Shown here piece by piece: positions 33,454 through 45,425 of a DNA stretch of 64,000 bases (positions are counted from its first letter, which is position 1; the number at the start of each line of letters is the position of its first letter). The notes under the pieces were generated by a model. It was not told the DNA's origin and did no database searches. It worked only from the letters and a program-made list of their open reading frames with translations. Made by a program: the position numbers and the translations under genes. This DNA is from Hypericum androsaemum (taxonomy: Eukaryota > Streptophyta > Magnoliopsida > Malpighiales > Hypericaceae): assembly GCA_963995505.1 (NCBI GenBank), contig OZ023182.1, forward strand, positions 6,440,707 through 6,504,706. The letters are read 5' to 3'.

Positions 33454-36400
33454 TCACTTGTTCATAACTGTCCTTGACATCACTCTCTTTTTCCCGGAAG
33501 CCTGTGAAATTAGGATCGAGTTAATTATCAGAGAATTCTATATCGAAAGTGGTTAGAGCATTGTACCAATTTACAAATAATAGAATTCTACTGACCTAAA
33601 AGGTATCTTCCGTTATATCTACGAGCAGAAAAGGAAGATAATCTCTTATGTTTTTATAAGTGAATGTATTTAATTAAGCATGGCACAGTACTTACATTAT
33701 CCAGCTTAGCTTGGTTGCTATTCTCCAACATCAGCCCAAAGTGGATATGAGGAAAGTGTGCCCACTGCAATGACAACAAAATTACGAGAGAGAAAAATCA
33801 AGTATGAATCTTTTATTAATATATATTGGGCCATTTTGTTTAACTAGTGACATCCCATTTTTTTATTTTTCACTTACATTTTTGGCAGCGGTACTAAAAG
33901 CTTCCCTGTGGCTAATATCCGGATTATTCGCCTTAATCCTCTGAATCTCCTCTCTACAAGAATAACAATTTTTTTCTCATAAAATATTACTCATTCCGTC
34001 AGATTAAAAGAATAAAAATAAATTTTGCATTTTGGAAAAAAAAGAAGATATTATTCAAAGGGAAAAGACATGGTCAAGTACTTTATGAACTGATTATATG
34101 CAGAAGGAACTCGCTGCCTCTTCTCGGGAGCTGAAATAGAAAACAACAACACATGCACGTTTCGGAGAACATCATTAGTATACATAGAAATTAATGAAAT
34201 ATAATAAGAAACAATCATGGGTTCTAGTACGATAAATGCAATCAGAAACTTCTTTAAACTTTCATTTTCGTACATGGGTTAATTAAGACGACAAATGCAC
34301 GTTTAGGTTACATCAGGGATCATCTCTCAATCTTTGTGAACATTTTTTAGGGCCTAATCTTATGCATAAGTAGTAAAATATAATCATGGGTTAATTCTAA
34401 TATGATTAAAATATGCAAACTAATGGAGAAGGGCTCACGTCGGTTAACGACTCTCTCCTCGGCGACGACATTAGCCAGTGGGTTCCTCAGTGAGATCTTG
34501 TTGTTGCACTTGGAAGAGGAGCCGGAGTCCATCCGATACTCCGATGAGCCATAGTTGGGAGTTGTCTGGTTTATCCCAGAACCAAAGAAAAAATTAAAGA
34601 TTAATCAACGTGTTTATTGTCTTATCCTTTACCACTTCAACAACGAGTAGAGATTAGACCTCGGAAACAATTAGGGCTATAATAAGATAGTATCATGTTT
34701 GTACAGTAGAGGACAAGACATCAAAGATATCGAACTCATTGAACTCCAAAGAACCTTAACAAAGCAAGAGATAGTTGACCCTTGTCCATCAAATCAAAGT
34801 GTTTTTTATATCATATTTATCTATCTTTTATAAGTGACCTCCAAAAAGTTGAACACGTTCTTGCTTAAAACAATTTATTTGTCTTTTTTAATTAAATAGA
34901 ACCCATAATTGAGAAAGCAGAAGCGGAAAATGAGCCGCAAGTTTCAGCTATCTGCTCACACTTTAAAAGCGGAAAAGAATAGGTTTTATGGTGGTGATTG
35001 GCGGCTGGGAGCCAGCATTGGCAGAGACTCACCCAATTAACTTATTATCTCATTTATTTACTTTAAACAACGACTTCCTTAAAAAGACTCAACCCCTATC
35101 CCTAAATGGGACATATAGACCCTATTATGTTTTACTGGGTTGAAATAAACTCGAATTATTGAGCCGACTGATTTAAATTTGAGTCGGTAGATTCTTTGAA
35201 TGTGGCAACACTTTCTCAATTGTTTGACTCGAATTCTATTAGTTAAATTATAATAAATGGTTGATCTATAACAATTTTATAGATTTAAGTTGTTGTTGGT
35301 ATAGGCCCGCGTGTTATTCTTTAGCGTAGTAATGTAATTTTTTTTATAAGTAAAATTTTATTAATCCTCAAGAAAAAATTACACCACATGTGTAATACTA
35401 GTACATAATCTCTTACTCTAATTGTGCCAAAATAGCACCCGAAAAGATCAAAAAGATAAAAACGTATCTACTAACCTAAGTTAAGAGATAGGATAGGCTT
35501 TATCTTAGACATTTTCGTAGTAATATAATTTCACTCGAAATAATTGATAAAAGAAATCTGGGAGCTAGAGTAGGTGTACTGATGAAACCCAGGGAGAACA
35601 GAAAACCCTAGATTTCAGAGGCTACAAGGGTTCAGGAGGGAAATTCAAGAGAGACCCCCCTAAAAAGAAGCTGAAACATGAAATGGGGAATTGGATATTT
35701 ATAGAAATAACAAACAAATTAATAATAAATAAAAAGTAGAACCTGGACATCTGGCCAGGAAAGAGTCTGGAAGGTAGCTGCCATGTTCACCGACCATAAA
35801 TTGGTGCAGTGCCCGCATCGGACGGTCACGATGTCGAACAGGCTACTGCATGGAACACTCACCTGCACATAACCACTTTCCAATCAGAAGCCAATTAATT
35901 ATATGTAAATGTTAATTGGAAAAACCTGTTAATTACCCTTCAATTATCAGTTTTAACTAATTTGGTCTTGTCTAGCTTCTAGAAATGGAAAGAAAGGGAG
36001 GGAAAGGTGGGATAGGTCACTGGGTGATGAAGCAGGAGAGATTAAGGAATATAGGATGTGAATTGTCCCAAGATCTTCCTTATTCGTTTCCCAAACGGCT
36101 AATCTGAACTGGGTTGAGGAAATAATGGAAGATTATACATAGAAGGTGTAGATCCAGGAGAGGAAATGAAGCTGTGTGGTTATCTGTACATCTAGCCCTC
36201 GTGGGAAATCCCGGGTCCAACTCCTGGTTGTTTTTCAAAACCTTGCCCCTCGCCCTCTCATTACCTATCTTTCTCTGCTAGCTGAAGAGCATAAGCAGAA
36301 GCACTGAGTACAGTATAGAGAGAGAGAGAGAGAGAGAGAGGTGCCTTTGGTTTTATGAGGTTATGACTTTCTTTTTTAATTTTTTTTGACCGTCAAAAGA

Positions 36401-36768
36401 AGAAGAAGAAAGTCCAACGATGGAGACTAGACTGCAACAGAAACAAGGAAAGAAGAAGAAAAATAAACCCTCCAGGGGAAACCATATTCTAAAAAGAATT
36501 AACCACACAAGATGTGAGCATGATCATCCTGATTGGTACTAAACCAAGGGCTACAAAGCTTTTTATTTTTTATCTTCGGGATCTGGTGACAAAGAAAGGA
36601 GAGAAAAGACTAATTATACACAATTGAGCATAACAAGAGACCCAGAGATCGGCCCTTTTAAGTGAATCCAAGTATATAATCCGATGATCATACCGCGAGA
36701 AGGATGTTGCAGAAGTTGCACGGGATGTAGCAGAGTTTCTCAGGCACGACTTCGATGCAGCTAGACAT
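33454..36768 (-). CDS. YAB5: YABBY transcription factor, YABBY5-like
   Basis: Seven exons on the minus strand: 36768-36694, 35862-35743, 34565-34439, 34130-34082, 33953-33878, 33764-33696 and 33501-33454. All introns are GT-AG and phase is continuous, giving 187 residues. The zinc finger has CYIPCNFC (Cys17, Cys20) and VRCGHC (Cys41, Cys44). The YABBY HMG-like domain starts [20 protein letters not shown] (about 107-126) and continues [20 protein letters not shown] and [12 protein letters not shown]. It ends [13 protein letters not shown] proteins are seed-plant nuclear factors that set abaxial identity and promote lamina growth. The N-terminal CYIPCNFCN and [14 protein letters not shown] favour YAB5 over YAB2. 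Introns 1 and 2 are long (831 and 1177 bp); intron 2 hosts a retroposon. No defect was seen in the coding sequence. Confidence 0.95.
35325..35531 (-). mobile_element. Retroposon in YABBY5 intron 2
   Basis: CGTAGTAATGTAATTT at 35325-35340 and CGTAGTAATATAATTT at 35516-35531 (15 of 16 identical) flank 175 bp. On the minus strand the insert ends GGATTAATAAAATTTTACTT then ATAAAAAA, resembling plant LINE 3' ends. It therefore lies in the same orientation as the YABBY gene. No tRNA-like head was recognised, so a 5'-truncated LINE is more likely than a SINE. Confidence 0.65.
36317..36340. repeat. (AG)12 microsatellite in YABBY5 intron 1
   Basis: Pure AG run within the first intron. GA/CT tracts in plant introns and leaders can bind BPC-type factors; a regulatory role here is only a guess. 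Confidence 0.85.
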
Positions 36769-36849
36769 GATGATGGCTGGAGAAGGAGGAGGAGGAAGAG
36801 GAAGATGAAGGAGGTGATAATTGAGGAGAGGAAGTGAAGAGAGAGACAG

Positions 36850-36874
36850 ATATATATATATATATATATATATA
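36850..36874. repeat. (AT)12 microsatellite upstream of YABBY5
   Basis: Lies about 80 bp upstream of the YABBY5 start codon, in the leader or core promoter. The AT and GA-rich surroundings make it a likely length polymorphism. Confidence 0.85.
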
Positions 36875-37598
36875 ACAAAAGAGGACAATAGAAGCCAGTG
36901 GGGAATTGGACAAAGGGAGAGAAAGCAGCAAAGAGCTTTTTATTCTGGTTTCCTTTGCTTCGATACCTTCCGGTGGTGGTATTGTATCACTACAGTAGAA
37001 CCGTATGGCCCCGGATTTATAATGCTTGGTGAGGGAGAGAGATGGATGGCAACTGAGTTTAAAGTAAAGAGACTGAAATTTTTGTGTGAACAATATTCGG
37101 ATATTTATTAAATTAAAAAAATTAAGATTTGAATTGATGGAGTACTCGAAAAGTGAGAAAGTTTGTTTGTCAAGTTTCAACGTAATTGTATTATTAGAGT
37201 TTAAATTTTGAGGTTTTTCGTAAGTTAGAATAATTTTTTGCTAATTAATTAATCAATGTGTTTTTTTATAACTAAAATTTGTTACACCCACATAATTTGA
37301 TTTTTGGTCATTCACAGCTAAATCTCACCTTTCTCTTGTACGCTTTGATGTGTTCCTTGGTATTAATCAAAGTGGTTGATGGTAAGTGTGACATTTTTAA
37401 ACTATTTTTTTGAGTAATAAGGAGTGATTTTTCTAAATAAATTTATACTTGAAATTTGTTTTGGTCAAATTCACTCGACATTCAGTAACTACTTATTAAA
37501 TTAATCGGAGTCCGAACTTTGTAGAATTGAATAGACACTAAGCGCATTCTAACAAATTTTCATATAGCTACAGTCGAAAGGAGGGGGTGAGAGTTCGA
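36875..37598. other. Upstream region of YABBY5, no other gene
   Basis: Probable promoter region of the minus-strand YABBY5 gene. AT-rich; no coding frame and no clear TATA box that I can single out. Confidence 0.4.
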
Positions 37599-38310
37599 GG
37601 ATGCCAAGCAGGAAAGGGGGATGAACAAGTGGGGGTGGTTCTCACGAAGTGGTAGCAATTGCTACGTCAAACACATTCACTTTATTGGATGAGGCAGAGG
37701 ATGATTCAGTGGGGGTTGCCGTCTCTCAGAGTTTAGAGCGATAACTGGTATTGTTGAATAAAGTGGAGCATGACCGAGACCGGGATGGGGCTGGTTTGGA
37801 ACAATCTGTTTCATGGTAAATGGATGAGCATGGTACCCATGGCTTTTGGTGGTGGAGGATCAGACAAACATGTTTCAGAGGAAAGACAATGCTTAGCTGA
37901 CATCACCTTTGGTGTTGGAGGAGGAGGTGGTGACAGTCACAAGTAGGAATAGTTTGGTGGAGCATGCTCATCCGGATTTGGTGACGAAAGGGGAGACTGA
38001 GCATGACTTGACTTTGGTACCATATCGGGAGGCGACGAGTAGCGCTGCTCTTACAGGTCTATTAAGGCAGCACAGTGCTATTCATGATGGGGACAACTTC
38101 TTGAAGGGTTTGGCTACTAACGAGTTTGAAGTCGCGGAGTCCGTCGAAGATGATGATAATATGTGAATTATGTAGATACTCTCGGGTCATAAATGGGAGA
38201 TCTTGCAGAGGAGAAACAACCTATAGTTTTACACAAGCAGCCGAGGAGGAGATCAAAGAGAGTTTCTACTACTTCCCAGAAGTGTGTTAGCTAGGATTCA
38301 TTTAGGGTGA
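37599..38310 (+). pseudogene. Decayed retroelement ORF, possibly LINE ORF1 C-terminal region
   Basis: One frame reads MPSRKGG-stop-TSGGGSHEVVAIATSN then TFTLLDEAEDDSV. A second holds 85 codons ending FLKGLATNEFEVAESVEDDD, and a third reads KQPIVLHKQPRRRSKRVSTT. An acidic F-x-x-L-D-E-A-E-D-D-S stretch followed by a basic tail is typical of the region between ORF1 and the endonuclease in plant LINE proteins. No diagnostic catalytic motif is present, so the assignment is weak. Confidence 0.35.
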
Positions 38311-38874
38311 AACATTTATGTAATTTTTCTTTTCATTTCTTTTGATTTTAATTAAGGTGGACTTATTTTAAAAAATATTTATGAGAAATGATTTCATATG
38401 GAATATGGCAATACCCTGCAGATGTATATTGTAATATGTGCAAAAATCTAATGGAAAAAATATATAAGAAATTATCAAAATTAATATCTTTCACGGGTAA
38501 ACAGTGCTATTGTCACCGGCTAAGTGGTCCGAAGACTAGCTAATTTGGACTTCAAGCACTTGAAAAAATCTTCAGTTAATAACGAAGAATTCTAATTGCT
38601 CCAATTATGTGGTCATGGATTAGTAGATTATATTCCGATCTGTAGAAAGTTCCAACAAATAAACTCAGAAATTATGGCCCCGTAGCCCTTAGGTGGATCC
38701 AATCTATACATGCGATAGGGTAGGAAAAGACCTACTAGCTTACTCGAGAAATTTCAAATTCCATTCTAATAAGTAAAAAGAAATAATAGAAAACCTTTTT
38801 CTAATTCATACGTGTTGCATTGAATTTATAAAGAGTTACACTAATCAGATAGCTTAGAATTTCCTATATATTAT

Positions 38875-38918
38875 GAAAAGTTCATATAATTTTTTTGAAA
38901 GGAAAAGTTTATATAATT
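38875..38918 (-). repeat. Micro-insertion with 17-bp direct repeats, one mismatch
   Basis: GAAAAGTTCATATAATT at 38875-38891 and GAAAAGTTTATATAATT at 38902-38918 flank TTTTTGAAAG, which reads CTTTC plus an A-run on the minus strand. Confidence 0.5.
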
Positions 38919-39984
38919 ACGTTGATTTCGGTAAATTGATTGCCTCATATTTTGGTGGCGATCTTATCCGAAATGTCATTTTTCCTAAACTATCTTTGCA
39001 CATTCATGATCACTTGAATGAAATTTCTTAATCCAATAGTCATTATTTAATTCACCATGGGGTTACAAATATACCAACAGATTGTACAGTATCCTGAATT
39101 CGTGTGAAGGAGTGATAACCCGAAAAGCATAAAGTTTTTGTTTTGAGGTATGAAAAGCAAAAAGTTTGGGGACTATAGAATTGAAGGAGAAACAAGTAAG
39201 TTAGTTTTAACTTAATTGAGAGGTCTTGAATTCGAATGTCTGAAAATACAGTATTATTAAAAATTCCCGAATTGCTAAATTTTGCTACTTTCAAAAATTC
39301 TAACCAATTTGAACATATATTAATCCATCGAGTTAATATCCAGAACCCACAATGTCATAAAATTGTTACATATTTTAAGTCCATTCCACCTAGGGTTCTT
39401 TTTCCACGATGTACCTAATGTGATTTTATGAATTACCCTGATGATAGTCTAGACCTCTCCGTCCTATTTTATCCTGGATCGATAAAACATACATCCAGCC
39501 CAGGTGGTCAGGACTAATAGAAGTAAGTAGCTAGGCTTTTGGCAGTGTACTACACAATTGCCCCATTTACTAGACATGGCTGCGTCCACAGAAGAGAGAT
39601 CAGGTGTAGCTACATAGGCATATATAACTAATAAACCATCCCCAATCTTGCCTCATCTTGACCCCTCTTTCGCTCCATCCTGCACCTCTTCCCCTCCCAT
39701 CGGCGTACTAGGGGGGCAACAAATTTTGTTCACCTTGGAGTCTTGGACTCTCCCAACTTCAAATATTTATTAATTTTCCACTGTTAAGATATGGTCTTCT
39801 CGAGACTCGAGAGTCCCATTAACAAATATTCTGGCACCGCCACCCTCTTTTAACTTTAAGTTTTTTTTTTGTAAGGGTAGAATTTATTTATATTTAAATA
39901 TCTAACGAGTGTAGAATTTTAGGATGTCTTCAACTACAACTTTTGCACAAGTGTATGGAGAGTCATCACTCGGATTGGGGGAGG
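38919..39984. other. Intergenic, nothing coding seen
   Basis: AT-rich left flank of the Tekay-type insertion. It contains no frame I can support. Confidence 0.5.
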
Positions 39985-39989
39985 CGACC

Positions 39990-42027
39990 TGTGATACCCT
40001 CACCTTTCAACCAAATTGGTTACAACATAATAATGTTGGTTTTAGAAGGATTTAGGCATAGTCTATCGTCGTGTGGTAAAATAGGCGTAACTTCCTCATC
40101 TAGATCTCAAATTAGGTGATTCCAATTCGTGTGGATTCATAACATCTGGATCTATAACTTTGTTCTTTGAGTTTTGTAATTTATGAAATAATCTGGCCGT
40201 AACAGAGCAGTAAATCAAGGTGCTCGAAAATTGGTCTAATTTCGTCGGTATTGAAAAGTTTGGTGAAAATAATTTGTTATGTGACTTTATTTGAATCAAT
40301 GGTAGGATGACTAAGCTATTTGGCATGCACTAAAAAGAAAAATTTTCTTTTGGACCAGAAGATAGGCACGAACCAATTGGTCATTTAGGACAGAAAAACA
40401 GAGAGGAAGGCCTAAGAGAAAGGGAGAAACCGAAGGTAAAAGAAGAAGGAAAAAAGGTGGACAGATTTGAACAACTTGGAAGAATAGGTAAGTAACTTTG
40501 TAGGATTTTGCTTAATTTGAGTAGAAATCCTTTTACACCTTGAAGAAGCTAGTAGGTGAAGATTAGAACAGATTAATATAGACATAGAAGAAGAAAGTTA
40601 AGGTAAGTTTTAGCTAGAATTTTTATATAGAGAAGTTGGAAGAGAAATTGATCATCGGGGGTGCAGTTTTGTAAATTAAGCATAGGTTTTGGGGCTGCCT
40701 TGTGTAAATCTGAATCTAAGAAATGAACTAAGGTATTTTTATGTTACTTAGGATCTAATAACATGCTTAAGAGGATGGTAATGATAGTGGTTTATGTTCT
40801 TTTGACTTAACCAACATTTTAAATCCGAATTCCATGAATTATAAAACGAAGCACGGAGCTTCTCTTTGAATAATTTGAGCAACCATTATCTTGTAAGTGG
40901 ATATTCTTTGTAACATGTGTTTAGTTAACTAGACATGGGTGATATGTATATTTTGGTGTACTTTTGATTGGTTTAAAGTATGGTTATATGATTAGTTTTT
41001 GTCAATATGAGATTTGATGATGTCTGTGAATTGTTTGTCTATTTGGGGCTATTTGCCAAATTCGTGATATGAGACTCTTTTGGTATGAATTTGGATATAT
41101 GATCAATATATTTTGGTCAATATACATTATGTGTATTTGGAATATTTGGTATGTCATTTGTGAGATGGCGGATGATGAGGTCTAACCGTGACCAACCGGG
41201 GATGTTGGCATATGTGCACATATAGTGAGGATACAAGGAATTCTGATATAATTTGTTTGGCTGGCGGAGTTGGATTCTGATGGCACCTTTAAGATATGGT
41301 ATCCTCGTGTCGGTGTGAGAGTGACACTATCTAGACCAATCTGAAGTTCATCTGAATTATGTTATGTGGTTGTGAAGGTCTATCTGAATTGTGGTTATGT
41401 TTGATATGTGATTACTTTGATGAACTTATTTGTGAAGTGGTCTTTTGTCATCGTAGTCTTGTGTTAGTATTTGGGTTTGATGGGGATGACTGGTTGGTTA
41501 AATACATGTTTCTTATAATATTTGCTTGCTAAGTATTTCAAAGTACTTATCTCTTATTTTAATCAACAGGTGAAGAGGTTTAAGCCGTGGTTTGTATCTG
41601 GAGAATTTTTTTCCTCTGAGTTCATCCCGTTATCTTCCATCTCGGGCTACATTTGAAGGTCTCCAGATGGTCTTTCTCTTTTGTGATCTCGGTCGCTCCA
41701 TTGTACATATTTGTTAGTCTTTTGACATATGACCTTAGCTTAATGTTAATATGTAATATATGTGTAAATTATGTTTATGTTTTAAAAGGATGTGTTTTGA
41801 TGATACTATGTTGGAGATGTGTACTCCAACTTTTGAATTATGTCTACCAGGTTTGGATAACGATAAATATGTAAGTTTGAAGAGACAACGTTGTTGAAAA
41901 ATATTTTTTGACAATTTTTGTTAATGAGAATAATGTGTTATGTTTGAAGCTTGCTAGGTTATGGTTTATTTTATTAAGTTTGACATAATCTGGCACCGAT
42001 CACCGACCACGAAATTGGGTCGTGACA
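39990..42027 (+). repeat. 5' LTR
   Basis: Begins TGTGATACCCTCACC and ends GGTCGTGACA, 2038 bp. It aligns along its length with the 3' LTR with scattered substitutions, and lacks about 119 bp present there (48435-48554). Confidence 0.92.
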
Positions 42028-42031
42028 GACT

Positions 42032-42043
42032 TGGTATCAGAGC
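42032..42043 (+). other. Primer-binding site, initiator tRNA-Met type
   Basis: TGGTATCAGAGC begins four bases after the LTR end and is the standard plant primer site complementary to the 3' end of initiator tRNA-Met. Confidence 0.92.
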
Positions 42044-44937
42044 TCGGTCAGAGCCCTAGGTTTGAGCCTAGCTTATTGTTTGAATTATATGTTGTGTATA
42101 ATGGAGCATACGATTTGTCATATCCTTGAACCTCTTTTGTTGTGTTGTCCTTTGGTATGCTTAATTCTGACTTATTTGTACAGGAGGATATGAAAGTTAC
42201 ACGTAGTGGTATGGATACGGTTAGGGAGTATGGTGAAAGCTCCCAAGGTCAGAGGAATGATGTTGCATCTGAGACTACACTACCAGTTGAGGCCACTACT
42301 GCTGGTAGGGTCACTAGAGATGAAATTCCACCACCTGTTCCTACTTCTGAGATGGAGAGGCAGGGTGGTGATGGTGTAGACAGAGTTATGAAAGCAATGG
42401 AGAAATTCATTGCTACTCAGCAAATATAATTAGAGCAGAATATTACAATAACTGCTAAAGATGACTCTTTGGGTGAGTTCTTAAAGTTGAATCCACCAAC
42501 ATTTTCTGGCTTAAATGATGATCCTCAAGTATTCATTGATCAGATGGAGAAGAGGAGAAGGATCTTAAGGTACGATAAGGAGCGAATGGTAGAGTTGGCT
42601 TCATTTAAGTTGGTAGGTGTGGCTGGAGTTTGGTTCCAGAATGAGGGATCATATGCATGGACTTGGGAGATCTTTACTAAGGCCTTGTTGGATCACTTCT
42701 TACCAGAGAGTTTGAAAGATGCTCGAGCTTTTGAATTTGAGCGATTGGTGAAGACTCCAGAGATGACAGTATCTCAATATGATGAGAGGTTCACTTATCT
42801 ATCACGGTATGCAAAACATCTGGTTCCTGACGATGAGAAGAAGGTGAAGAGGTTTATTCGTGGACTTGATGATTCTATGTTCAAAGTTATGTATCCTCGT
42901 GGTTTCGAGACATATGCAACTGCAGTAGATTGTGCTCGAACCTTGGAGATGCGAGATAATGAACGTCGAGTGGTTCAAAGTCAACCAAAATTTCAGAAGT
43001 TTGATAAGCCACCATAAAGGAGTTTCAATCAAGGCTTTAGACAACAAGAAAGATGGACCAATAATCTGCCAGTATCATCTAGAAGTGGAGGACCAGTTGA
43101 AAGATTTGGTAGAGGGAAGAATTTTTGTGATCAGTAATTCAGTAAGAACCAATCCAGTAATTTCAGAAAATGTCAAAGTTGTGGTAAACAACATCCTGGA
43201 GACGTTTGTTACAAAAGGACAGGAGCTTGTTTTCATTGTGGTATGCAAGGTCACTTGGTGAAAGACTGTCCTACAATTGTTCAGCATAAGCAAGTGGCGA
43301 GTTTGATAGTTAGGCCACCAACAAAAGAGTTTTCTCGACCACAAGTTCAGCAGGGCAATCTACTTGATCAAAAAGAAGTAGGTTTGAGGATTGAGGGACC
43401 TAAGTCTGATAGTGGAGGAGGCGGTGCACACCCTAGAGTGTATGCATTGACCAGGAGAGATGCTGATGTTAGTAATATTATGGTGTCAGGTAACCTTCCC
43501 ATTGAATCATCTTATGCACATATTCTATTTGATTCGAGTTCTACACACTCTTTTGTGTCACCTCGATTTGTTCAATGTTTGGATGATATGTCTGTATGTT
43601 TGGATGAGTCAATGATTGTTGCCACTCCTTCGAGCGGATTTATGTATGTTTGTGAAGTTGTTAGATCATGCAATATTCAAATTAGTGGGCATAACTTGTC
43701 AGCTGATTTATACATATTGGATACAGATGGTTTTGATATAATAGTGGGTATGGATTTGTTATCCACTTATCATGCAGTAGTAGATTATTTTAGAAAAAGG
43801 GTCATTTTTCATCCCACAGATGAGGCAGAGTTTGAGTTTCAGGGTGAGAAAAAGGTGACTACCGCAAAGCTTATCTCTTACATAAAAGCTAGCAAATTTC
43901 TAAGGAAAGGATGTGCAAGCTATTTAGCTGTGGTAAAGGAAATAAATAAAGAAGATATTTTGGTAGATCATGTTCCTATTGTGAGAGAGTACCCTAATAT
44001 ATTTCCAGAGGATTTACCAGGCTTATCTCCAGAGAGGGAGATTGAATTTTGTATTGATCTTGAATCAGGAACTGAACCAATCTCTATACCACCTTATCGT
44101 ATGACTCCAGCTGAAATGAAAGAGTTGAAAGCTCATTTGTAAGATTTGATGAATAAAAGGTACATAAGGCCTAGTATTTCTCCTTGGAGAGCCCCAGTGC
44201 TATTTGTGAAGAAGAAAGATGGGAGTTTACGGTTGTGCATAGACTACCGAAAGTTGAATAAGGTAACTATACGTAACCGATATCCTCTTCCAAGAATAGA
44301 TGATTTGTTTGATCAGTTACGGGGATCTTAATAGTTTTCTAAGATTGACTTGAGATCGGTGTATCATCAGTTGCGGATTAGAGAGATGGACATTCTAAAG
44401 ACGGCATTCAGGACTCGATATGGCCATTATGAGTTTCTAGTTATGCCATTTGGATTGACTAATGCCCCAGCTGCCTTTATGGATATGATGAACCAAAATT
44501 TCAAGCCTTTCCTGGATCAGTTTGTGGTTATTTTTATTGATGATATATTAATTTACTCTATTGATCAGGAGGATCATGAGAGACACCTTAGGCAAGTATT
44601 GCAGACGCTACGAGAGAAAAAGCTGTATGCTAAATTCTCAAAGTGTGAGTTTTGGCTTCAAAGTGTAGCTTTTCTAGGACATGTGGTGTCTAAAGATGGA
44701 GTTTCAGTTGACCCAAAGAAGGTGGAAGCTATTGTGAATTGGCCTATCCCAGCTAATGTTACTGAGATACGCAGCTTTTTGAGTTTAGCAGGATATTATC
44801 GATGATTTATCAAAGGATTCTCTACTTTGGCAGCACCGTTAACTCGGCTAACTCATAAAAATGCCAAGTATGAATGGTCGGCTAGGTATGAAGAGAGTTT
44901 CCAAGAATTGAAGGATCGATTAATAAATGCACCTGTA

Positions 44938-45425
44938 ATGGTTCTACCTTCAGGATCAGGTGGATATTTAGTTTATTATGATGCTTCAAGAGTGGGTTTG
45001 GGATGTGTTCTTATGCAACAGAAGAATGTTATTGCTTATGCCTCTAGACATCTGAAGAAACATGACGAGAATTATCCAGTCTATGACTTGGAAATGGCAG
45101 CTGTTGTGTTTGCACTAAAGATTTGGAGGCACAACTTGTATGGTGAGAACTGGTAGCTGTTGTGTTTGCACTAAAGATTTGGAGGCACAACTTGTATGTG
45201 TTCTTCAGATGTCATGGTTCTACCTTCAGGATCAGGTGGATATTTAGTTTATTATGATGCTTCAAGAGTGGGTTTGGGATGTGTTCTTATGCAACAGAAG
45301 AATGTTATTGCTTATGCCTCTAGACATCTGAAGAAACATGAAGAGAATTATCCAGTCTATGACTTGGAAATGGCAGCTGTTGTGTTTGCACTAAAGATTT
45401 GGAGGCACAACTTGTATGGTGAGAA
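44938..45425 (+). repeat. In-frame 276-bp-period duplication in RNase H
   Basis: About 212 bp at 44938-45149 recur almost unchanged at 45214-45425, offset 276 bp (92 codons). Between them lies a second small repeat: 44 bp of 45099-45142 recurs at 45155-45198. The result is a truncated RNase H start, a scrap, then a fresh start. Confidence 0.88.

Noticed and set aside
41653..41874. Hydrophobic 73-codon frame, repeated at 49963-50172
   Set aside because: Lies at the same position in both LTRs of the Tekay-type element and has no start context or homology; LTR noise.
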